Of a stretch of 64,000 nucleotides of DNA, positions 56,400-64,000 are shown in pieces. The position numbers and the translations under genes are program-made. Position 1 is the stretch's first letter, and every line of letters starts with the position of its first letter. The notes beneath the pieces were generated by a model. That model saw only the letters and a program-made list of their open reading frames with translations. It made no database searches and was not told the DNA's origin. Where the stretch lies: the NCBI GenBank assembly GCA_032622095.1, contig CP136063.1, positions 8,103,814 through 8,167,813 on the forward strand, written 5' to 3'. The DNA is from Siphonodentalium dalli. Lineage: Eukaryota > Mollusca > Scaphopoda > Gadilida > Siphonodentaliidae.

Positions 56400-57145
56400 C
56401 TGGAAAGACAAGTCAGTGTTATAACAAACTGGTATATATCAGTATATATTTATATATCTATTATGATCAAATTGAATTTCAATATTGGTTAAAGCAACAT
56501 TTGACTCGTCATAAATAATCATTTCCATTAATATTCATACAGATTTGTTTTTAATTATTTAGTTAAGTTGATGTTTAAAATAAAAATTGTATAATATATA
56601 TAAATTTTACAGATTTGTTTTTAAATATTAAGTTAAGTTGATGTTCAAAATAAAATTGTATAATATATACGAGTGCTAACCTTCACAATGAAGACCGTGT
56701 TGACGCGGACGAACCTTTCTGGAACAGTCTATACATTTTTTTTTTCTTCCAAATTTTCAGTCTATAGAATTAACGTTGGAAAGAAAGTCAGACATGATTG
56801 TGAGATGAATGATGAAATGATGGGGGATCTCATGTTACTTATAGGATTCCAACAAAAACAACTCACGAAAAGCTGTGATCAAGAAGCCAGGTGGTACCTG
56901 TAATTAGTGGTTAATCAGTAAGAGCTCACCTCTTGTTTATACAGTGTGATTAGTATTAACACTTGTTGTAAAAACATCTCATAAGATCTTTCCCGCAGTC
57001 AATCAGATGAATACTATTGTCAGCGTGATTGTTATTCACACTCGATATAAGCAAATCTCATAAGATCTTTCGCCGCATTCCAAAACATGAATAATTATAC
57101 ATATATAATATAAATATATATATAAAATGCCGTGTTTTCCACATT
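56400..57145. repeat. Small tandem duplications inside the MULE element
   Basis: Two diverged direct repeats are visible. One of about 70 bp contains CAGATTTGTTTTTAA and TTAAGTTGATGTT-AAAATAA (about 56540 and 56610). The other, of about 75 bp, contains CATCTCATAAGATCTTTC / AATCTCATAAGATCTTTCG (about 56977 and 57053). A plus frame at 56673-56903 is not recognised. Confidence 0.6.
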
Positions 57146-57293
57146 TCCAACACACGGTACGAAACGACCAATTGATTTCCTACATGGTACGAAACAACCA
57201 AAGAATGCGGTACGAAACGACCAAAAAATATGGTACCGGTACGAAACGACCAGATGGTACGAAACGTCCAAGTACGAAACGACCACGGTACGT

Positions 57294-57560
57294 CCTGTAC
57301 CCTCATGTATGCTTGATTGACGAGTCACCAAACAACACTATACCTAGTGTCTTGTTCATTACAAGACTCAAAAGGAATTAAAAGGCCTAACTGAAGTTAA
57401 TAGACTGACTATTAAGGTTGTATGTTACTCAAAAGATTACAAATACATAATGATTCATGTTCATTATGTCATATTATAAATCAGTGTTAATATAGACAAA
57501 AATATAGTCTAAATTGTGTGCCAAAATGACTATGGTCAGCTTCCGACATACCAGATTTGA
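57294..57560. other. Unassigned spacer between MULE and hAT elements
   Basis: AT-rich, no supported feature. Confidence 0.35.
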
Positions 57561-58006
57561 CCCCCTGTTAGAGGTACCACGATTATTGGTTTTGATAATC
57601 GATAATTGGTCGTCAATAATCGATTATAATCGATTAATCGTACATAATATCAATGCCAATAACAGTGGAAGTACCGTATTCCGTAATATGGCCTATTGGG
57701 TGGGTGTTGGTTAAAAACCTCAGCTGATGTAACTTTTACGCTAATAATGTGCACCAGAAACCACCGCTAATGACTAATGAGCACAATGTATTCAATATCA
57801 GCACATTTCTCGGCAATGTCAAGGTTATAAAAAGAACGAACATAACCATTAATTTCCGTGTTATGAATAGCAAAACATACAAACAATATAAGAATAGGAA
57901 TGCATGACGGACCGCCGACGGTTCCTACAAAAGGAATCTAATGTCACGGAAACTATATAAGTTTCAGTAAACTTCCATTTGAAGTCGATAACAATCACAA
58001 AGGTGG

Positions 58007-60860
58007 ATAGATGCCACGGTTAAGAAAAAAAGGTTATTAATCGGCTGTTTCTATAGACCACCAAACACACCCGTGAGTATATGGAAAAAAATTGACAAGA
58101 GTATAACAGTTGCACGCGACGAAGACCTTGACATTGTAATAGGTGACGATTTTAATGAAAACTATTTTGTAGACGGTAATGGAAAAATTAATGAACTCTG
58201 TAGCGAGCGGGGATTTGCCCAACTAGTTAGCGACAAAACCCATTATACGGAGAGGACATCAACCATGTTAGATCTTTTCTTGACAAATAATAAGAGTATT
58301 ATTGAATCTTGTAATGTACATGGAAACTTTTTCGACAATACCGTGAGATACCACTGTCCGGTTGTCCTGCGACTAACTCTAGAAACGTTTAATACATCAA
58401 CAACTCTAATGCGAAAGATATGGAATTATAATATGGCGAATTACAATGATATGAATAAAACTTTTAGCGATTGGAATTATAAGGAGCCTTGCAACTCCCC
58501 AGTTTCAAAACATGTTGAAATCTTAACAGATAAACTGATTACGACATGCCGAGAATATATCCCGAACAAAAATGTGACCGTCCGTAAGGGACTACCACCC
58601 TGGCTTACATGCAATATCCGAAAACTAATGAGACAAAGGAATAGACTACATAGGTTAGCTAAAGGAAAGAATACTCCACACGCGTGGGTAAACTTTAAAA
58701 ACAAACGTAACGAGGTCATTTCGGCTATTCGAAAAAGCAAGAGACAATTTGATAGCAAAAATGAAAAGCTGCTCAATGATCATACAACTGACCAATCATC
58801 CTGGTGGAAAACACTCCAGAGCTATCTCTTTTCTAATGATAGTAGATCTATTCCCCCGATCGCGTCAAATGGCGAATTCCTGATCTCATCAACTGACAAA
58901 GCCAACGCATTTAATACATACTTCTCTACTATTTCGTCGGTTGATGATACTGGGAAGAGCCTACCCCAATCCGTACTTGACCCTGACCGCCCACAAATAT
59001 CTTTTATAAAACTTACACCTGTCGACGTGTATACCGCACTGAGGGGCCTCAAGGTGGCAAAATCCAGCGGACCAGACTGTGTAAGCCCAAAAGTCCTGAA
59101 GAATTGTGCATCATCACTGTGTGAACCATTATCATTTTATTTCAATTCTTTTATCAAGAATAGCTATTATCCACCAGAATGGAAAATATCAAATGTCACG
59201 CCGATATTTAAAACTGGTGATACCAGTCTTGTGAACAACTACCGCCCAATCTCTCTTTTGAGTTGTGTATCAAAAGTATTCGAGAAGTGCATTCACAAAT
59301 ATCTCTCGGAATTTCTTAAAGAAAACAATATCTTATCTAATTATCAATCGGGGTTTATGAAGGGTGACTCGACTGTATTCCAGCTAACAGACATATACGA
59401 TTACATAAGCATTTCTTTAAACGAGGGTAAAGTAGTCCGATGCATATTTTGTGATATCAGCAAAGCATTCGATAAGGTCTGGCACTTGGGACTAATCCAT
59501 AAACTCGAAAAAGTCGGAGTATCTGGGAATTTGCTTAACCTCATCAAATCATACCTTGCTAACAGGAAGCAGAGAGTAGGGATTGAAGGAAGTTTTTCCG
59601 AATGGCAACAAGTAACCGCCGGTGTACCCCAGGGATCTGTGCTTGGCCCTCTTTTATTTTTGGTCTACATAAACGATATTGCAGTAAATATAACAAGTAA
59701 CATCCGCCTCTTTGCCGATGATACCTCAATATACCTGACAGTTGAAAGTCCTGCGCTAGCCGCTAATGTACTAAATGATGACCTATATACGCTCGATCAA
59801 TGGTCAAAAAAAATGGCTTGTCGAGTTCAATCCACTAAAAACGGAATCAATGTTAATAGCAAGAAAGGATACAGACGTCCACCACCCCCCACTAACTATG
59901 GGAACTACCACCTTAATCGAAGTTCCTTTTCATAAACACCTCGGACTGATCTTCAATAACCGAGGTACGTGGTGCACACACATCCGCATCACGATCGAAA
60001 AGGCATGGAAACGGGTTAATCTAGTTAGGAAACACAGATTTACATTGAACCGTAAAACACTGGAAAGAATATACTTTGCCTATGTAAGACCAGTGCTTGA
60101 ATATGCATCACCAGTATGGGATAATTGTCCTAATTATCTCAGCAATGATATAGAGAAAATACAATTTGAAATGGCAAGGATCGTTACTGGAGCGACGAAC
60201 AGCGCCAGTAAAGAGAGCCTACTATTAGATACTGGTTGGGAGACCCTGGCATCAAGGAGGAAAAAACAAAAGCTTATACAATTCCACAAAATAGTTAATA
60301 GTACAGCACCCGTGTACCTACGAAATTATATTTGTCACTCTGAAAACCAAACCGGTTATAATCTTAGACATCATGCAATACGACTACCATTGGACGCCAC
60401 AAAGGATATTTATAAAGATACATTTTTACCCTCTACAATAAGCGATTGGAATAGACTGCCAGAGTGTGTAAAAAATTGTACCAACCTGGACAAGTTTAAA
60501 GAGTCACTTGCTGACGATCGTATATACACACATCCATACTACTATCATTGCCATAGTCGCAAATCCCAAGTATACCACACACGGTTGAGACTGAAATGTA
60601 GTAATTTGAATTTCGACCTCATGACCAATTTTGTTAGGCCCGACCCATATTGTGCATGCGGTGCTGTTGAAACAGCCCACCATTACCTGTTAGAATGCCA
60701 TTTATACCAGGCATCAAGATTGGAATTGCTATCATCTCTACCAAACATAATATTATCAGAAAGAACCCTACTCGAGGGTTCACCCGAAAGTTCCATTAGG
60801 GAAAATCATAGTATTTTCGAGGCCGCACAAAGATACATAATTAGTACAAAACGATTCTAA
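58007..60860 (+). pseudogene. LINE ORF2: endonuclease (partial), reverse transcriptase, zinc motif
   Basis: ORF2 nicks the target and copies element RNA into the genome. The open frame enters at the truncation point with KKRLLIGCFYRPPNTPVSIW (before 58073), the conserved YRPP block of APE-type endonucleases. It continues with IVIGDDFNEN, TSTMLDLFLTN and HCPV endonuclease motifs; the N-terminal catalytic blocks are gone. Reverse transcriptase motifs follow: FKTGDTSLVNNYRPISLL, motif A CDISKAFDKVWH (first Asp codon 59453), motif B AGVPQGSVLGPLLFLVYIND (about 59621) and motif C FADD (59711-59722). At the run of eight A (59806-59813) the frame shifts; removing one A restores WSKKWLVEFN, and the frame then runs to 60860 through FAYVRPVLEYASPVW and the zinc motif CACGAVETAHHYLLEC. 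Apart from this homopolymer indel the reading frame is intact, so the insertion is young. Confidence 0.93.
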
Positions 60861-61396
60861 ACGTAATACTATGTCACATGTCTTCTGCCATTGAGTCATA
60901 TATAAAGTCATACATAATGTCATAATTCGGAAAGCCTGACTGCCGAGCTAACTCATGTAGTCTCTGTACGCCAAGTTATACACAATTGACATATAATTCT
61001 ACAGCCGAATGTTAAACTACCCCGCCCCCATTGACAATCCTATCTTTCTGACCTTTCTTAAACCTAACTACTCTCCTTTCGTCCCATTGGTTACCTTTAA
61101 TTCCTTAATCACACCCCACTCCAGTTCTTATCTTATCTCTTGTTATCTTTTGTTGAGTGCGATCTATATCAAAATCACCAATAAGTTATTTAAAGTACAA
61201 ACCAGAAAAATTCCCGTCTGACACGCTCGAACGGCCTTATGTAGTTCGGAAAATTTAAGCGATCTGGGAGAGGACTTACAAAAAAGCCACAATATAGGCT
61301 TGTTGTCTCATCCCTTTCCAATCACCCATACTCATCCATTAGCATTTTTGTAAAATATTCAACTTGTTTTGTATTGGGAATAAATATTGTTTACAC
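60861..61396 (+). other. LINE 3' UTR
   Basis: Non-coding tail of the LINE. It contains GGGAGAGGACTTAC and, 13 bases later, AGCCACAATATAGGCTTGTT, which can pair internally (AGCC / GGCT). Such a 3' stem is the usual recognition site for the element's own reverse transcriptase. AATAAA lies close to the end (about 61379-61384). Confidence 0.6.
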
Positions 61397-61756
61397 CAAT
61401 CACAAAGGTGCCCCCCCCACCCATAAATTTCAGGACTCAGAACAAGTTAAGTAATTCTGATAGTAATAGTGAGTTTCATTTAGCAGTCACCACACGATAA
61501 GTGATAGACTGTACTAGTAACATCTAAGTACCAGTATACTCATGTTCTCAGACTCTCTCTGATGCACGATCAAAGGTTGTTAAACCATCGGTTGTAGATT
61601 AAACTGTAAAACAAACAAGGTATTCAATAATACCCTGCACTTTCCGACGTCGAAATAAATAACATACATTAGTCGACTACGGAAATGGTAATCGATTATC
61701 GACTTTATCAACTGTTCATCGATGCTACGATTAATTGTGGCACCCCTACCCCCTGT

Positions 61757-62334
61757 ATCACTTCGGAGTCAGATGCTCGAAACACTTAGCAAAGCCGTTC
61801 ATAGAAAACTCCTTTGAAAAATGTATTTTTGAACTGTGCTTTTCGTTGATACAGATGATGAATGACGACAGGCGATTCGTTCATTGTTTTTTTAATTGAC
61901 AAATTTAGGCAAGTTAAACCTAAGAAAACAAACCTTAAAAATCTAGAAAATGAAAAAAAAAATGCCATACATATAAAGCAAATGCCAATTTTAATCAGTT
62001 ACTTTAAATAATTAGCCCAAAATCATTTATAGTGAAGCAGTTTGATGTAGTTTAACATGTTTAATTTTTAGACGAACGTCGAAAATATAAAAAATTGGTA
62101 CATGACAAAATAACATTTTCCTGAATAACAAAATGTCAAGTCGAAATTAGCTGCTATCAAGTGTTATTGATACATGTTCCAAAACTTTATCGATATATGT
62201 AGTTTATTCTTCTTCTTACTGTGTTTTATCTCGCAATGTTGCGTGTTTTAGTGAAAATGCAAATGGCGTTTTCCGTTTCGACAGATGCAAAACGCGGAAA
62301 AACGAAACGATCTGAACAGGGAGCTCATAAAAGC
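61757..62334. other. AT-rich DNA without recognisable features
   Basis: Poly-A/T runs and short frames only. Confidence 0.35.
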
Positions 62335-62375
62335 CGAACACAACCGAACATAACCGAACATAACCGAACACAAGT
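62335..62375. repeat. CCGAACAYAA decamer minisatellite
   Basis: CCGAACACAA, CCGAACATAA, CCGAACATAA and CCGAACACAA stand in tandem (about 62336-62375). This is related to the CCGAACAC words of the hairpin repeat that follows. Confidence 0.8.
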
Positions 62376-62429
62376 CCAAATAATAGGAAATTTCATGAAT
62401 AAAGTTCATAGGCATGTGTATTCATGTTC

Positions 62430-62800
62430 ACACTATTAATATACGAAGTTTGGTGGAGTTTGGTCCAATAATAAGTGTTTTAATCGATATTTTGTAAGAC
62501 GCGTTTAGTGTTCGGCATAGAAAAGCCAAACACAAGTTAGCTTATATTCGACACTCATGCAGTCACCGGTAATTAATTAACACATAGAATTATGTGACGT
62601 TAGCTGGCGTTTGAGATATATAACTCTATATAGAGTCTACTAAATATACGAACACCTTGTAAACTTCAGACATATGTATTCACTTTCAACCTATTACTAT
62701 ACGAAGTTTGGTGGAGTTTGCTTCAATAATGAGTGTTTTGTTAGATGTTTTGTATAACGCGTTTGTGTTCGGCATAGAAAAGCCGAACACAAACTTCTGT
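62430..62800. repeat. Two direct repeats of about 120 bp, each ending in a GTGTTCGGC hairpin
   Basis: TATACGAAGTTTGGTGGAGTT occurs at about 62441 and 62698. It is followed by CAATAATRAGTGTTTT and GCGTTTRGTGTTCGGCATAG and ends in AAAAGCCRAACACAA. In the second copy GTGTTCGGC pairs perfectly with GCCGAACAC around ATAGAAAA; in the first copy one base of the stem is mutated. The spacing is about 257 bp. Confidence 0.8.
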
Positions 62801-64000
62801 CTCGTGGATTAGTTTATCCGCTGATAGTTGATCAGTAATATCTGCCAGATGGGATTTGGCAGGCTTTATTCGCGAGACAAACGTATTGTTGTTCATTTTC
62901 GTCTGCATTCTCACTAAAATGTTACCCCCACCCCGTTATTATTACAAGTACATTCGTACAATATGGTTGTTTAGTTGGATCATACTGGACAAATATCAGC
63001 ACGCCCCGGACTTCTAAGAAGTAGTAAATCGGTTGTTGATGCATGTTACTCATGCGGAAATGGTACGGAGAGTATAATACTAACCACAAAACAAATAATT
63101 TTCAAATAGTGTTTTGCAATCATAAGTAAACATTGTAAAATTATATATATGCAAAACATAGATCTGTGTTACTATGCTCTTCTCTATTCATGACCACCGA
63201 CTATCTATATAGTTCTTTTGTTTTCACCGATCACCATCTCTGTTTTGTTTTGTTTTTTAGCACCCTGCCAGTTTTTTTGGATTTACAGTGGTTATTCGTG
63301 AGACACTGATATTCGTTTTCATCACGCATGTGTATACACTGACAGACCGTTATTGGGTTCTTCGTCGTGAAATCAGGACATGTGTCTGGCCAACATCCAA
63401 TCAGGCGATATCTTCATATGTTTGTTATCTGGCGATTCTATGTCGTGTTTAGCTGGCGACATAACATATCTTGGTGATGGTGCAAGGAATTCTGGTGGAA
63501 TTGATGTCAATCAGAGTATATGTTAAATGTACTATACAATATACTATACTATATATACTTATATACAATGCATGAGTCGGTGGCATAAAACACGTAGCTT
63601 AAAACATAAAAATGTGAAGCACAATATAAAAGCACAATATATGAAGCACATCTTGTGATTACCACAAAATTTAGGCACCCACTGACATTCAAGAATACCC
63701 AACAGTAGAGGTAGGCAAACACTGCCCTCGGCGGAACGGATTTGGGCAGAGCTTGTTCTCCTTGAAGTCAGTTGATGGAAATGGCTCTGATGCGTGCCTA
63801 ACTTTTGTGTATATACATGTATCATGCTGCATGATGGTGGAAGCCGATATAAAGCCATTATTTAACGTATCGTAGAAACACATGCATCGAATACCGATTG
63901 AATTGGTTATTGAATTGAAATGAATTATCTGAATACGAATAAAGAGCGTTTCGTATTGTATCTTTTTAAAAGTCTGATATGCTGTGATATGCAGAAATTT
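62801..64000. other. Unassigned DNA to the window end
   Basis: A minus-strand frame at 63559-63858 covers a slightly GC-richer segment (63665-63800), but no domain is recognised and an overlapping frame (63689-63883) competes with it. A pyrimidine-rich tract TTTTGTTTTTTAG (about 63248-63260) looks like a splice acceptor but has no exon that can be defended. Confidence 0.3.

Larger units (their letters stand above)
53570..57268. mobile_element. MULE-type element with long repeat-rich inverted termini (3.7 kb)
   Basis: The left terminus (53570-53675) and right terminus (about 57146-57268) are inverted repeats of roughly 100 bp. Each is built from several GGTCGTTTCGTACC modules with the same spacers (CATATTTTTTGG, CATGTAGAAAATCAATTGG, CGTGTGTTG). 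The right end carries one or two extra modules beyond the match (to about 57293). Long termini made of short iterated motifs fit Mutator-like elements, and MULE coding remnants lie inside on the minus strand. No 8-11 bp target duplication was found at the borders chosen here. The element is interrupted by a hAT-like MITE (54149-55155) and palindrome H5. Confidence 0.75.
58006..61396 (+). mobile_element. 5'-truncated non-LTR retrotransposon nested in the hAT MITE
   Basis: The insertion is bounded by the direct repeat CAATCACAAAGGTG (57992-58005 and 61397-61410), a 14 bp target duplication whose single-copy version is the AACAATCACTAACGTG site in MITE copy 1 (about 51543). It contains the endonuclease C-terminal half, a reverse transcriptase, a C-terminal zinc motif and a 3' UTR of about 0.5 kb. 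The UTR ends TTTGTATTGGGAATAAATAT followed by TGTTTACAC, with no long poly(A). The start lies inside the endonuclease domain, so copying was incomplete at the 5' end. The coding layout suggests the Jockey/CR1 group, but the clade is not proven. Confidence 0.93.
57569..61748. mobile_element. hAT-type MITE, copy 2, split by a LINE
   Basis: The left end TAGAGGTACCACGATTATTG and the right end CACCCCTA (61741-61748) are inverted repeats of the same family as 51089-52216. They are flanked by a perfect 8 bp direct repeat CCCCCTGT (57561-57568 and 61749-61756). Without the LINE and its extra target copy the MITE is about 775 bp, shorter than copy 1; about 300 bp around the middle/right part of copy 1 (51660-52020) has no counterpart. 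Confidence 0.93.

Noticed and set aside
57058-57381. Open frames rich in RNDQ/FRTW-like repeats on both strands
   Set aside because: They are translations of the iterated GGTACGAAACGACC terminus of the MULE element.
62335-62375. Telomeric repeat (CCGAACAYAA)
   Set aside because: The unit is 10 bp and does not match the animal telomere repeat TTAGGG; only four units are present.

Overview
This 64 kb window is eukaryotic nuclear DNA made almost entirely of transposable-element remains, tandem repeats and palindromes. It is AT-rich and holds no intact host gene that I can support. Introns with GT/AG borders occur in the element-derived genes. The best guess for the organism is a mollusc, probably a bivalve. 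The reason is several non-autonomous elements with cores of about 160-170 bp tandem monomers, an ACGG-type tetranucleotide microsatellite near the 3' end, and short subterminal inverted repeats. That is the layout of bivalve 'pearl' elements and of Helentron-associated elements (HINEs). No database search was possible, so the species is unassigned.

Layout. 1-3480: a tandem array of about 190 bp units, a GC hairpin, and an array of short palindromes built on GCGGTATACCGC. 3484-18541: a nearly identical direct tandem duplication with a unit of about 7.53 kb (3484-11010 and 11011-18541). Each unit carries a diverged internal tandem array, a palindrome and the start of a decayed basic/coiled-coil ORF. 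18244-20235: the complete but frame-broken ORF, followed by a Tigger/pogo-type transposase pseudogene with an intron, one premature stop and a deleted catalytic core. 20305-26800: a pearl/HINE-like element (called P1 here) with about 12 monomers, split by a 4.2 kb composite insertion. 27161-28728: a non-autonomous element with 20 bp-class inverted termini and TTAA at both ends. 28.7-38.2 kb: mostly featureless DNA with scattered P1/P3-like fragments, a possible piggyBac-type terminus and a CpG-rich motif cluster.

38.2-49.4 kb: two copies of a second pearl/HINE-like family (P2). Parts of them are recent duplicates of each other, and the second copy is interrupted by a third family (P3, six 170 bp monomers plus an ACGG microsatellite). 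Copy A preserves the matching empty site. 51.1-64 kb: a hAT-type MITE with a perfect 8 bp target duplication; a MULE-type element with long inverted termini and FLYWCH/MULE coding remnants, itself invaded by another hAT-like MITE; and a second copy of the first hAT MITE into which a 5'-truncated non-LTR retrotransposon inserted, leaving a 14 bp target duplication. Four fold-back palindromes of about 155 bp (43.4, 43.7, 52.9 and 55.2 kb) seem to share short end motifs although most of their stems differ.

The window does not encode a cooperating gene system. What it records is element activity: Tigger, MULE, hAT-like, TTAA-type, HINE/pearl-like and LINE copies, with order of insertion readable from nesting and target duplications. 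Alignments were made by eye, so identities are qualitative.
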